This document shows, piece by piece, positions 29,081-37,711 of a stretch of DNA of 64,000 nt (the first letter of the stretch is position 1; the number at the start of each line of letters is the position of its first letter). The translations under genes were made by a program, and so were the position numbers. The notes beneath the pieces were generated by a model. It saw only the letters and a list, made by a program, of their open reading frames with translations, made no database searches and was not told the origin of the DNA. Source of the stretch: Billgrantia azerbaijanica (GTDB taxonomy: Bacteria > Pseudomonadota > Gammaproteobacteria > Pseudomonadales > Halomonadaceae); the NCBI GenBank assembly GCA_004551485.1, contig SBLD01000002.1:62001-126000 (forward strand), written 5' to 3'.

Positions 29081-29716
29081 TCAGAAGCGGTAGCTGATAC
29101 CGGCCATGAAGGCCCAGGGATCGATGTTCACCGTGCCCATTTCGCCAATGCCGCTAAGGCTGGCGTCGGTGTCGATATCGATATACCAGGCCGCGGCGTT
29201 GAGGGCCCAGTTGTCGTCCAGCAGCACGTCGAGACCCAACTGGCCGGCAAGGCCCCAGGAGTCGTCGAGATCGAGGTCAACACCGTCGATGTCCACCTCT
29301 TCGCTGAAGAAGGTCGTGTAGTTGAGGCCGACGCCGGCATAGGGCTGGAACTGGCTGTCGGTGCCGCCCAGCGGGTAGTACTGCAGGGTGAGCGTCGGCG
29401 GCAGGTGCTTGGTCGAGGCGTCGATGGCGCCGTCGGCCAGGCTGATGTCGTGCTCGAAGGGCAGGGCGGCGAGCAGTTCGACGCCCAGCTTGTCATGGAA
29501 GCGGTAGCCCAGGGTAAAGCCCAGGGTGGTGTCGCTGTCCACATCGACATCGATGCCGCCATCCAGCGTCCCGTTGTCGCTCTTGGGGTTGACGTGGGCG
29601 GCGCCGACGCGGGTGAAGAAGTCGCCTTCGCCGTAGGCCAGGGCCTGGGCACTGGTGGTGATGGCGGCGGCGGCCAGGCCGGCGGCGAGCAGGGTGGGCA
29701 GAGCGGTATTGCGCAT
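29081..29716 (-). CDS. OmpW-family outer-membrane protein, copy 1
   Basis: A 211-residue outer-membrane beta-barrel. A signal peptide spans about 1-27 (TALPTLLAAGLAAAAITTSAQA), then GDFFTRVGAAHVNPKSDNG, and strand pairs through the body: TLGFTLGYRFHDKLGVELLAALPF, TLTLQYYPLGG, PYAGVGLNYTTFF, and the terminal strand AFMAGISYRF ending in Phe, as outer-membrane proteins should. OmpW forms a small eight-stranded barrel with a lateral opening used for hydrophobic molecules. AAGGAG precedes the ATG at 29716. A paralogue lies upstream on the same strand. Confidence 0.9.
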   Translation of the reverse strand: MRNTALPTLLAAGLAAAAITTSAQALAYGEGDFFTRVGAAHVNPKSDNGTLDGGIDVDVDSDTTLGFTLGYRFHDKLGVELLAALPFEHDISLADGAIDASTKHLPPTLTLQYYPLGGTDSQFQPYAGVGLNYTTFFSEEVDIDGVDLDLDDSWGLAGQLGLDVLLDDNWALNAAAWYIDIDTDASLSGIGEMGTVNIDPWAFMAGISYRF

Positions 29717-29880
29717 GGATCGACTCCTTTCGGAACGCATTTTCAGAAGAGGCGGCGACAGCCGCTGCAGTGCAATACCGTTAGTCTAATAATCCAATGA
29801 ATCGATTTTCTTGACCCAGGGCAATAGTTGCAATCGACAACAAAGTGGTATTCATAATGCTTGTTATGGCCTTTCGCCGA

Positions 29881-29908
29881 TAAAAAAACGCCGGGCAAGG
29901 CCCGGCGT
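29881..29908 (-). terminator. Rho-independent terminator after OmpW copy 2
   Basis: On the minus strand, ACGCCGGGC and GCCCGGCGT pair with a three-base loop, followed by a run of seven T. It lies 25 bases after the stop of the OmpW-like gene at 29933. Confidence 0.85.
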
Positions 29909-29932
29909 GCAAAGCGCTGTCGCTTCCTCGTG

Positions 29933-30538
29933 TCAGAAGCGGAAGGTGATGCCGCCACCGATGGTCCAGGGGTCGACCTTGGCGGTACCGATCTCCTGGC
30001 CGCCGCTGTGGATGTCGGCATCCACGTCGGCATAGTTGGCAAAGCCGTTGAGCATCAGGTTGTGCATCACCGCCAGGTCGATGCCCACCTGTCCCACGGC
30101 ACCGTAGGAGTGGTCGACGTCGAGGCCGTCCGGCTCGTCGGAGAAGCGGGTGTAGTTGACCCCGGCGCCGACGTAGGGCTGCACGGGGGAGTCGAGGCCG
30201 CCCAGTGGGTAGTAGTTGACCAGCAGGTTGGCCGGCATGCGGTCCACGCTGCCGATGCCGTTGCCGTCGAGCGCCAGGTCGTGCTCGAACGCTTCGCTGC
30301 CGCCGAGTTCGACGCCCAGCTTGTCGTGGAAGAGGTAGCCGAGACCGTAGGTGAAGCCACGCTCGTCGTCGATGTCCAGTGACTGGCCGGCAGCCGCGCC
30401 GTTGTCGGACTTGACCTCGCTCTTGGCAACGCCGCCGCGCACGAAGAAATCGCCGGCGCTGTAGGCCAGGGCGCCCTGGCTGGCCAGCGCCAGGCTGGCG
30501 GTCACGGCAGCGAGGGATAGTTTCAGGGTCTGAGTCAT
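29933..30538 (-). CDS. OmpW-family outer-membrane protein, copy 2
   Basis: A 201-residue OmpW-family barrel. Signal peptide about 1-25 (LKLSLAAVTASLALASQGALA), mature start YSAGDFFVRGGVAKSEVKSDNG, then FTYGLGYLFHDKLGVELGG, LLVNYYPLGG, PYVGAGVNYTRF and the final strand PWTIGGGITFRF with a terminal Phe. GGGAGGATC precedes the ATG. It shares the layout of copy 1, which follows after its own terminator, so the pair arose by tandem duplication but seem to be separate transcripts. The palindrome upstream at 30617 may control it. Confidence 0.9.
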   Translation of the reverse strand: MTQTLKLSLAAVTASLALASQGALAYSAGDFFVRGGVAKSEVKSDNGAAAGQSLDIDDERGFTYGLGYLFHDKLGVELGGSEAFEHDLALDGNGIGSVDRMPANLLVNYYPLGGLDSPVQPYVGAGVNYTRFSDEPDGLDVDHSYGAVGQVGIDLAVMHNLMLNGFANYADVDADIHSGGQEIGTAKVDPWTIGGGITFRF

Positions 30539-30616
30539 GGGAGATCCTCCCGTGGTGTCGTGCTACAGGCACTGTCGAGGGATGGCATCAGCCGATCCGG
30601 CTTTCGCCTTGCATTA

Positions 30617-30634
30617 TAGAAAACAGTGTTTCTA
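30617..30634. promoter_or_regulatory. TAGAAA-N6-TTTCTA palindrome upstream of OmpW copy 2
   Basis: TAGAAAACAGTGTTTCTA is an 18-base palindrome with perfect 6-base arms, 79 bases before the gene. Its form suits a homodimeric repressor (TetR-like, by appearance). No adjacent regulator gene is seen. Confidence 0.45.
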
Positions 30635-30840
30635 AAATTCCTGTCAAATTTCTCTATTGCCGCGATGGGGATCAGTAATCCCGTTCAATCAACCATTGCT
30701 GCCAGGGATGGCGAGCGTTCGGTGCTGCAAGGGCTGTCCCATTGGATAATTCTTGTAAAGGAATGTGCGTCGCTGCTCGCGTGGCGCGGGCAAATCGGCT
30801 TCACTGAGGGCGGAAGGGATCGGCGTTGAGGAGAGCTGCC

Positions 30841-31137
30841 ATGCCAACACGCGACATCGACCGGCCGCTGCCCTGGGTACCGCTGGTCGCCATGCTGGTG
30901 GCCGCCGGCCTGGCGCTGGCGCTGCTGTTGCGTCCCGACCTGGTCAGCGGACTGGCCATGCCGTGGCGCCTGCCGCTCATCGGCCTGGGCGTCTGGGCAC
31001 TGGGGGCGGCCTTCATGCAGGCGCTGGGGCTCGAGGCGCGTCGCCGCTGGCTGCACTGCGTCACCACGCCGCCGCTCAGCCTCGTCGCCCTGGCGCTGTT
31101 CACGCTGGTGGTGCTGCTCAGGGCCTGGTGGCTGTGA
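30841..31137 (+). CDS. Small membrane protein, possibly YbgE-like
   Basis: A 98-residue protein with three hydrophobic segments (about 12-32, 47-67 and 78-95). WRLPLIGLGVWALGAAFMQALGLEARRR and TTPPLSLVALALFTLVVLLRAW loosely resemble YbgE of the cytochrome bd operon (short three-TM protein, similar WA..G.G pattern), but no cyd genes are here. GAGGAGAGCTGCC precedes the ATG at 30841. It is convergent with putP, with a perfect hairpin between. The YbgE call is weak; small membrane protein is secure. Confidence 0.5.
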   Translation: MPTRDIDRPLPWVPLVAMLVAAGLALALLLRPDLVSGLAMPWRLPLIGLGVWALGAAFMQALGLEARRRWLHCVTTPPLSLVALALFTLVVLLRAWWL

Positions 31138-31151
31138 CGGGGCGGAAAAGC

Positions 31152-31177
31152 GACAAGCCGCCCGCAGGCGGCTTGTC
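31152..31177. terminator. Hairpin terminator between YbgE-like gene and putP
   Basis: GACAAGCCGCC, loop CGCA, GGCGGCTTGTC: perfect 11-bp stem in the 79-base gap between convergent genes. It is probably bidirectional, although the T-run is weak. Confidence 0.6.
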
Positions 31178-31216
31178 GGCTGGCGACCGGGGGCATCCGA
31201 TCGCTTTGCGGGCCGC

Positions 31217-32695
31217 TCAGGCCTCGTCGAAGGTGTCGAAGTCGGCGGTAACCTTGAGGCTCGGCTCTTCGGTCGCCAGGGTCGCCACCACGATGGCGAC
31301 GTAGGCGAAGATCACCCCGGGCACGATCTCGTAGAGGTCGAAGATGCCACCGGAGAGCTGCTTCCAGACCACCACGGTGACGCCACCGATGACGATGCCG
31401 GCCAGCGCGCCCCACTTGTTCATGCGCCGCCAGAACAGCGACATGATCAGCGCCGGGCCGAAGGCCGCGCCGAAGCCGGCCCAGGCGTAGGCGACCAGGT
31501 CGAGCACGGTGGACTCGGGGTTGAGCGCGAGCAGGTAGGCGATGACGGCGATGCCGATGACCGCGAAGCGGCCCACCCAGACCAGCTCGGTCTGGCTGGC
31601 CTCCTTGCGGAAGATCGCCTTGTAGAAGTCGTCGGTGAGTGCCGAGGAGGAGACCAGCAGTTGGGAGTCGGCGGTGGACATGATCGCCGCCAGGACGGCC
31701 GCCAGCAGGATGCCGGCGATCACCGGGTGGAAGATCAGGTTGACCATCACCATGAACACCGTCTCGCCATCGGCCAGATCGCGCTGCACGAAGCCCACGC
31801 CGAGCAGGCCCACGGCCACGGCGCTGATCAGGCCAATGGCGGACCAGGTCACGGCGATGCGGCGCGCCGTGGGGATATCGCGGTCGCTGCGGATGGCGGC
31901 GAAGCGGGCCAGGATGTGCGGCTGGCCGAAATAGCCCAGGCCCCAGGCCAGGGAGCTCACGATGCCGATGGCGGAGAGGGTCTCGCCGGTGGAGGCGTCG
32001 CGGAACCAGGCGAGCATGTGCTCGCTCTCGGCGGCCAGCGCCGCGCCGGCGCCACTGGTGCCGCCCAGGTCGCTGAAGGCGATGATCGGCACGATGGCGA
32101 GTGCGGCGGCCATCATCAGGCCCTGGATCAGGTCGGTCCAGGAGACGGCCAGGAAGCCGCCGAAGAAGGTGTAGGAGATCACCGCCAGGGTGCCGATGGT
32201 GACGGCGACGGTGTAGTCATAGCCGAACACCGTCTCGAAGAGGCGGCCGCCGGCGACCAGGCCGGAGCTGGTGTAGAAGAGGAAGAAGAGCAGGATGAAC
32301 ACCGCCGAGATCACCCGCAGCAGGTGCGACTTGTCCTGGAAGCGGTTGGCGAAGTACTCGGGCAGCGTCAAGGCGTCGCTCAGCTTGAAGCTGTAGAGAC
32401 GCAGGCGGCGCGCCACGACCAGCCAGTTCAGCCAGGTGCCGATCAACAGCCCCACGGCGATCCAGCTGGCCGAGATGCCGCTGACGTAGGCCGCGCCGGG
32501 CAGGCCGAGCAGCAGCCAGCCGGACATGTCCGAGGCACCGGCGGAGATCGCCGAGGTCCAGGGGCCGAGCGAGCGCCCCCCCAGGATGTAGTCCGAGAGG
32601 TTGGAGGTTCGCAGGTAGGCGACCAGGCCGATGCCGAGCATCAGCAGCAGGTACACCACGAACGTGAAGCCGATGGCCATGTTGTTCTCAACCAT
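31217..32695 (-). CDS. putP: Sodium/proline symporter PutP
   Basis: A 492-residue sodium/solute symporter of the SSS family. Twelve or so membrane segments are visible, with the signature GGRSLGPWTSAISAGASDMSGWLLLGLPGAAYVSG (sodium and proline site near TM2), LEPEYF-type TLPEYFANRF, DLIQGLMMAAALAIVP, and LAAIMSTADSQLLVSSSALTDDFYK. It imports proline with Na+, useful for catabolism and osmoprotection in a halophile. AAGGAA precedes the ATG. It is 45 bases after putA on the same strand, forming a putAP pair. Confidence 0.94.
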   Translation of the reverse strand: MVENNMAIGFTFVVYLLLMLGIGLVAYLRTSNLSDYILGGRSLGPWTSAISAGASDMSGWLLLGLPGAAYVSGISASWIAVGLLIGTWLNWLVVARRLRLYSFKLSDALTLPEYFANRFQDKSHLLRVISAVFILLFFLFYTSSGLVAGGRLFETVFGYDYTVAVTIGTLAVISYTFFGGFLAVSWTDLIQGLMMAAALAIVPIIAFSDLGGTSGAGAALAAESEHMLAWFRDASTGETLSAIGIVSSLAWGLGYFGQPHILARFAAIRSDRDIPTARRIAVTWSAIGLISAVAVGLLGVGFVQRDLADGETVFMVMVNLIFHPVIAGILLAAVLAAIMSTADSQLLVSSSALTDDFYKAIFRKEASQTELVWVGRFAVIGIAVIAYLLALNPESTVLDLVAYAWAGFGAAFGPALIMSLFWRRMNKWGALAGIVIGGVTVVVWKQLSGGIFDLYEIVPGVIFAYVAIVVATLATEEPSLKVTADFDTFDEA

Positions 32696-32740
32696 GGGAG
32701 TGTTCCTTCAGTCAGTGTGCAGTGTTGTTGTCTCGGGGGC

Positions 32741-35700
32741 TTATTCGTCTTCCAGGGCGAGCAGCGAAGCGTTGCCGCCCAGGGCGGCGGTGTTGTTGGT
32801 CACCGCCTTCTCGGTGGCGAAGCGCAGCAGGTAGTGCGGCCCGCCGGCCTTGGGGCCGGTGCCGGACAGTCCCTGGCCGCCGAAGGGCTGGACGCCGACG
32901 ACGGCGCCGATGATATTGCGGTTGATGTACACGTTGCCAGCGCGAATCTTCTGCGCGATGGCCTCGGCAAAGGATTCGTTGCGGCTGTGTACGCCGAAGG
33001 TCAGGCCGTAACCCCGCCCATTGATCGACTCGATCACCCGGTCGAGCTCATGGGACTGGTAGCGCACGATGTGCAGCACCGGGCCGAACTGCTCGCGCTC
33101 CAGGGCCTCGATGCCGTCGATGGTGAAGGCCACGGGCGGCACGAAGGTGCCCTCGGCGGTATGGGCCGGATCGAGCGGGGTCTCGGCCACCAGGCGGCCT
33201 TCGCCCTTGAGGCGCTCGATATGGGTGGCGAGGTTGCGGCGGGCCTCGTCGTCGATCACCGGACCCACGTCGGTGCCCAGGTCGCGGGGGTCGCCCACGT
33301 GCAGCTCGGCCATGGCGCCCTTGAGGATCTCGATCACCCGGTCGGCCACGTCGTCCTGCAGGTAGAGCACGCGCAGCGCCGAGCAGCGCTGGCCGGCGCT
33401 CTGGAAGGCCGACTGGATGACGTCCACCACCACCTGCTCGGGCAGGGCGGTGGAGTCGACGATCATGGCGTTCAGGCCACCGGTCTCGGCGATCAGCGTC
33501 GGCAGCGCGGCGCCCTCGCGCGCCGCCAGGGCGCGGTTGATGACCTGGGCGGTGTCGGTGCCGCCGGTGAAGGCCACTCCGGTGACGCGCGGGTCGGAGG
33601 TCAGCACGCTGCCCACGGTGGGGCCATCGCCGGGCAGCAGCTGCACCACGTCGCGCGGCATGCCGGCCTCGTAGAGCAGCTCCACGACGCGATGCGCGAT
33701 CAGCGAGGTCTGCTCGGCGGGCTTGGCCAGCACGGTGTTGCCGGCCACCGCCGCGGCGACCATCTGCCCGCAGAAGATCGCCACTGGGAAGTTCCACGGA
33801 CTGATGGCGGCGAACACGCCTCGGCCGGCAAGCGTGAGCTCGTTGGACTCGCCGGTGGGGCCGGGCAGCGGCATCGGCTCGCCGAACAGCTCCTCGGCGC
33901 GCATGGCGTAGTAGCGGCAGAAGTCCACCGCCTCGCGGATCTCGTCGACGCCGTCGGTGAGCAGCTTGCCGCCCTCGCGGGAGCACAGCGCCATCAGCTC
34001 GGCGAGGTTGTCTTCCAGGAGGTCGGCGAAGCGACGCAGGATGGCCGCGCGCTCACTCACCGGGGTGGCGTCCCAGCGCGGGAAGGCGGCCCAGGCGGCA
34101 TCCAGCGCCTGGCCGGCCTGCTCGCGGGTGGTCCACTGCACGGTGCCGACCGAGCGGCGGCGGTCGTAGGGGCTGTTCACCGCGTGGGTATTGGCCGGGT
34201 CCGGGGCGACCTCGACGGCGAGCAGCGGGCCGGCCCGGTAGCTCTTGTCCATGACCCGCGCCATGGCGTCCATCAGCGGCCGGTAGTGGCTGCGGATGTT
34301 GAGGTTGACGCCGCGGGAGTTGCGCCGCTTGTCGCCGTAGATGTCGGCGGGCAGCGGAATCCTCGGGTTGGCGAGCCGGTCGTGCTGACGCAGCGTCTCC
34401 ACCGGGTGCACGCACAGCGACTCGACCGGCACCTTGGGGTCGACCAGCTGGTGCACGAAGGAGGAGTTGGCGCCGTTCTCCAGCAGGCGGCGCACCAGGT
34501 AGGGCAGCAGGTCCTTGTGGGCGCCCACCGGGGCGTAGATGCGGCAGTAGGTGCCCTTCGGCGCGCGCTTGAGCGCGGCGTCGTAGAGCGCCTCGCCCAT
34601 GCCGTGCAGGCGCTGGAACTCGAAGTGGCGCTGCACCTCGTTGGCCTGTTCGAGGATGGTGCTGATGGTGTGGGCGTTGTGGGTGGCGAACTGCGGGAAG
34701 ATCCGCCCGCGCGTGGCGTCGGAGAGCAGGAAGCGCGCGCACACCAGGTAGGCGACGTCGGTCCCCGCCTTGCGGGTGAAGACGGGGTAGCCCTCGACGC
34801 CGAGCTGCTGGGACTCCTTGATCTCGGTGTCCCAGTAGGCCCCCTTGACCAGGCGCAGCGGGATCTCGTCGCCCTGGCGCTCGGCCAGGCGGTTGAGGTA
34901 GTGCAGCACCGGCAGGGCGCGCTTGGAGTAGGCCTGCACCACCAGGCCGAAGTGGCCCCAGCCGCGGCAGATCTCGCTCTCGTAGACGGCGCGGAACACC
35001 TCGAGCGAGAGCTCCAGGCGGTCGACCTCCTCGGCATCGATGGTCAGCGCCACGTTGCGCTCGCGCGCCAGCGCGGCCAGCTCGCGCACGCTGCCCACCA
35101 ACTCGCGCAGCACCTGCTCGCGGCGACCGAATTCGTAGCGCGGGTGCAGCGCCGAGAGCTTGATGGAGACCGACGGGTCGGGCGTGGCGTCACCCAGCGT
35201 CCGGCTGGTCTGGCCCACCCGCTCGATGGCGTTGGCGTAGTCGTCGAAGTAGCGCTTGGCGTCGGCGCGGGTGCGGGCGGCCTCGCCGAGCATGTCGTAG
35301 GAGTAGGTGTAGCCCTTGTCGAACAGTGGCCGGGAGCGCTTGAGCGCCTCGTCGATGTCGCGGCCGAGCACGAACTGGCGGCCCATGATCTTCATCGCCT
35401 CGACCATGGCGCGACGGATCACCGGTTCGCCCATGCGGTTGACCAGCTTGTTGATGAAGCCGCTGGGTCGGCCGTCGCGGGGCTTGTCCAGGGTCACCAC
35501 GCGGCCGGTCATCAGCAGCCCCCAGGTGGAGGCGTTGACCAGCCAGGACTCGCTCTTGCCGACGTGGGCCTGCCAGTCGGCGGGGCCCAGCTTGTCCTCG
35601 ATGAGGGCGTCGGCGGTGGCCTTGTCGGGAATGCGCAGCATCGCCTCGGCCAGGCACATCAGCATCAGGCCCTCGTGGGTGTCGAGGCTATACTGCTGCA

Positions 35701-35932
35701 GCAGCTCGTCGATGGTGTCGACGGCCGTGTCCATCTCGCGCACTTCGCGCACCAGGGACGCCGTCTTGTCGGCGATGCGGCGGAAGTCGTCGGTGTCGGC
35801 GGCGAGCACGTCGATCAGCTCGCTGACGAAGGCTTCCTCGTCGACGGCATAGTGGTCGCTGATGCGATCGAACAGGGTGTCGAGATCCTGCTGCCAGGTG
35901 TCGGCCGCAAGCATGTTGTTGGCGTTGAGCAT
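32741..35932 (-). CDS. putA: Bifunctional proline dehydrogenase / P5C dehydrogenase PutA
   Basis: A 1063-residue trifunctional-family enzyme lacking the N-terminal ribbon-helix-helix. The PRODH barrel (about 130-490) includes KGYTYSYDMLGEAART, SIKLSALHPRYEF, LRLVKGAYWD, TRKAGTDVAYLVCARFLL, FATHNAHTI and YAPVGAHKDLLPYLVRRLLENGANSSFVHQL. The P5CDH part (about 550-1010) has SPWNFPVAIFCGQMVAAAVAGNTVLAKPAEQT, VAFTGGTDTAQVI, LIAETGGLNAMIVD (catalytic Glu) and QSAGQRCSALRVLYLQ (catalytic Cys). It oxidises proline to glutamate using FAD then NAD+. E. coli PutA is 1320 residues and represses its own genes; this one cannot, so the AraC gene next door may do so. Confidence 0.94.
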   Translation of the reverse strand: MLNANNMLAADTWQQDLDTLFDRISDHYAVDEEAFVSELIDVLAADTDDFRRIADKTASLVREVREMDTAVDTIDELLQQYSLDTHEGLMLMCLAEAMLRIPDKATADALIEDKLGPADWQAHVGKSESWLVNASTWGLLMTGRVVTLDKPRDGRPSGFINKLVNRMGEPVIRRAMVEAMKIMGRQFVLGRDIDEALKRSRPLFDKGYTYSYDMLGEAARTRADAKRYFDDYANAIERVGQTSRTLGDATPDPSVSIKLSALHPRYEFGRREQVLRELVGSVRELAALARERNVALTIDAEEVDRLELSLEVFRAVYESEICRGWGHFGLVVQAYSKRALPVLHYLNRLAERQGDEIPLRLVKGAYWDTEIKESQQLGVEGYPVFTRKAGTDVAYLVCARFLLSDATRGRIFPQFATHNAHTISTILEQANEVQRHFEFQRLHGMGEALYDAALKRAPKGTYCRIYAPVGAHKDLLPYLVRRLLENGANSSFVHQLVDPKVPVESLCVHPVETLRQHDRLANPRIPLPADIYGDKRRNSRGVNLNIRSHYRPLMDAMARVMDKSYRAGPLLAVEVAPDPANTHAVNSPYDRRRSVGTVQWTTREQAGQALDAAWAAFPRWDATPVSERAAILRRFADLLEDNLAELMALCSREGGKLLTDGVDEIREAVDFCRYYAMRAEELFGEPMPLPGPTGESNELTLAGRGVFAAISPWNFPVAIFCGQMVAAAVAGNTVLAKPAEQTSLIAHRVVELLYEAGMPRDVVQLLPGDGPTVGSVLTSDPRVTGVAFTGGTDTAQVINRALAAREGAALPTLIAETGGLNAMIVDSTALPEQVVVDVIQSAFQSAGQRCSALRVLYLQDDVADRVIEILKGAMAELHVGDPRDLGTDVGPVIDDEARRNLATHIERLKGEGRLVAETPLDPAHTAEGTFVPPVAFTIDGIEALEREQFGPVLHIVRYQSHELDRVIESINGRGYGLTFGVHSRNESFAEAIAQKIRAGNVYINRNIIGAVVGVQPFGGQGLSGTGPKAGGPHYLLRFATEKAVTNNTAALGGNASLLALEDE

Positions 35933-36121
35933 GAAAAGGTCCCCCGGGTGTCACCCGTCGTGAAACGGCTTGACCACGGCAACACGCGAGCGTCATCGCT
36001 CGGGGCCGATGGATACCTTTGACTCTAGGGTGGGACACGGGGAGGCGCTTGCCAATTTCCCGGAATTCTTTGTCGATTCCGCGGTTTTATGCCCGTCGAG
36101 GCTTGATGTTTCGACTTAAGT

Positions 36122-36928
36122 CTAACATGTTGATCCGTTGACGCAGGGCTGGTCGGCATGGCCCAGGGCGCGGCGGCGCAGCTGGCTCGGCGGGTGGCCG
36201 AAGGTGCGGCGAAAGGCGTGGGAGAGCGCGCTCTGATGCGCGAAGCCGGTGCAGGCGGCGATTTCCGACAGTGGCATGCGGCTGCGTTCGAGCAACTGGC
36301 GGGCCGCTTCGAGGCGGCGGCGACGCACGTACTGCCAGGGGGTGAGGCCGGTCTGCTCGCGGAAGCAGTGGCGGAAGTGCGCTTCGCTCAGGCACGCCTC
36401 CGCCGCCAGGTCGCTCACGCTCAGGTCAGCAGCAAGGTGGCCGTCGATGAAGCGGTCGAGCTGGCGCAGGTCGAGTCGCCTTGGCGGCGGCGAGGGAGGG
36501 CCGCCCAGGCGTGCATGCAGGCAGCCGAGCAGGGTCGCCGCGAGCCGCTCGCTCTGCGCGGGGTCGTCGAGGCCGCCCGGCGTGTGCGCGAGTTCGTGCA
36601 GCAGGAAATCCAGGTAGCGCTTCAGCGGATCGTCCAGGTCGAAGAAGCGCGGTGCGTCGAACAGGCGAGCCAGTTCGCGATGGTAGCCGGTCAACGAGGG
36701 GGCATCGGCGGGCAGGTCGAGGATCAGTTGGTGGTTGTCGCCCTGTCCGACGTAGTAGTGGATGTGGTTGGCGGGCACGATGCAGCCCGAAAGCGCCGAG
36801 ATCGCGCCGCCGAGCCCTTCGATCTCGAACTCCGCCTGACCGCGCAGTCCGATGACCAACTGGTGGAAGTCATGGGAGTGGTGGCGGGTGCGGGGCTCGA
36901 GGGGGATCTGGCGAATGGCACTGGGCAT
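36122..36928 (-). CDS. AraC-family regulator (putative put activator)
   Basis: A 268-residue AraC protein. The N-terminal cupin-type sensor (about 1-150) contains SHDFHQLVIGLRGQAEFEIEG; the C-terminal DNA-binding domain (about 165-255) has DLSVSDLAAEACLSEAHFRHCFREQTGLTPWQYVRRRRLEAARQLLERSRMPLSEIAACTGFAHQSALSHAFRRTFGHPP, with both helix-turn-helices. It lies 189 bases upstream of putA on the same strand, and Pseudomonas PruR of the same type activates proline catabolism, so a proline-response role is a reasonable inference. The start at 36928 was chosen by frame length; GGGAGCGCGCC lies upstream. Confidence 0.88.
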   Translation of the reverse strand: MPSAIRQIPLEPRTRHHSHDFHQLVIGLRGQAEFEIEGLGGAISALSGCIVPANHIHYYVGQGDNHQLILDLPADAPSLTGYHRELARLFDAPRFFDLDDPLKRYLDFLLHELAHTPGGLDDPAQSERLAATLLGCLHARLGGPPSPPPRRLDLRQLDRFIDGHLAADLSVSDLAAEACLSEAHFRHCFREQTGLTPWQYVRRRRLEAARQLLERSRMPLSEIAACTGFAHQSALSHAFRRTFGHPPSQLRRRALGHADQPCVNGSTC

Positions 36929-36982
36929 GGCGCGCTCCCATCGGATCAGGGCGTCGAAGGGGCCAGTATAGCCGATGGCCGT

Positions 36983-37369
36983 TCAGCGCTCATCGTTGCC
37001 CTTCGTCCCTTCCCCGCGCTGCAGCTGCAGGCGGGCGGCCAGGTGGTCGCGTAGCGCGGCCAGCTCTTCCTGGCCGGTGGCGTCGAGCAGCGGTTTGCCG
37101 CGGGCGAGACGCCCGTGGCGGCCATGCTCGTCCATCAGCCGGTAGGCGCGTCGCCGTACCCCCTCCAGGTACTCGTCGTGACGGATCGGGTAGCCAATGA
37201 CGGCGTTCCACTCCGTCTCGCTGACGCGGCTGTCCAGTGCCTTGTCGAAGAGGTCGAGCAGGTGCTCGGGCTCGGTGCGGTAGCGCGGCGTACGCGAGAC
37301 GAGCAGCAGCACCACGACGCTGCCGATGACCAGCAGGCTGACCGCCAGGACGAGCAGATAGAGGGCCAT
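36983..37369 (-). CDS. Small membrane protein of unknown function
   Basis: A 128-residue protein beginning at ATG 37369 (MALYLLVLAVSLLVIGSVVVLLLVSRT), with one N-terminal membrane segment and then a charged cytoplasmic region: PEHLLDLFDKALDSRVSETEWNAVIGYPIRHDEYLEGVRRRAYRLMDEHGRHGRLARGKPLLDATGQEELAALRDHLAARLQ. An N-terminally longer reading from 37483 would cross the att repeat and is unlikely. Its upstream region now abuts the integrative element at 37448, so its original promoter region probably ran back to tRNA-Gly. Family not recognised. Confidence 0.6.
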   Translation of the reverse strand: MALYLLVLAVSLLVIGSVVVLLLVSRTPRYRTEPEHLLDLFDKALDSRVSETEWNAVIGYPIRHDEYLEGVRRRAYRLMDEHGRHGRLARGKPLLDATGQEELAALRDHLAARLQLQRGEGTKGNDER

Positions 37370-37447
37370 GCAGGAGTCCGCCTCGAGAAGGCCGCAGGGG
37401 AAGGGATCGGGAGCCGTGAGACGGTACGGCAAGGCCTGCGGTCGGGA

Positions 37448-37469
37448 ATGGAGCGGGTGAAGGGAATCG
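37448..37469. repeat. Left attachment core of integrative element
   Basis: 22 bases identical to 44301-44322, beginning ATGGAGCGGGTG and ending GGGAATCG. The other copy is the 3' end of tRNA-Gly, so this is the duplicated core made on integration. Identity stops one base either side. Confidence 0.88.
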
Positions 37470-37538
37470 GTCGACTCCACCACACTGGCTATAAAATCAA
37501 GCGGTTACGTTAATGGGGTAGCCAGCTGAAGCCACCAT

Positions 37539-37556
37539 TGTAGCCATTCCCGTAGC
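37539..37556 (+). promoter_or_regulatory. Integrase arm-type site, left end
   Basis: TGTAGCCATTCCCGTAGC, repeated with one change at 44228-44245 near the other end; extra GTAGCC copies lie nearby (37519, 37552). Position inside both ends suggests integrase arm binding. Confidence 0.5.
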
Positions 37557-37711
37557 CGCGCCATCGGTATCGTAGCGATGTGTTACCTATGAGTCCAGGG
37601 CCCTGAATGCGTGTCGCCCCTGACGACTTAAGAAGGTCTTCAGGAGCGACGGGACAGAGCATAGAACGCCAGATTCAAGAATGCGATAAGGCTAAATTAA
37701 AATCAGCCTGT

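Noticed and set aside
31661-36022. Very long open frame on the plus strand opposite putP-putA
   Set aside because: Composition and content are the antisense of the symporter and PutA genes; it is an effect of high GC.
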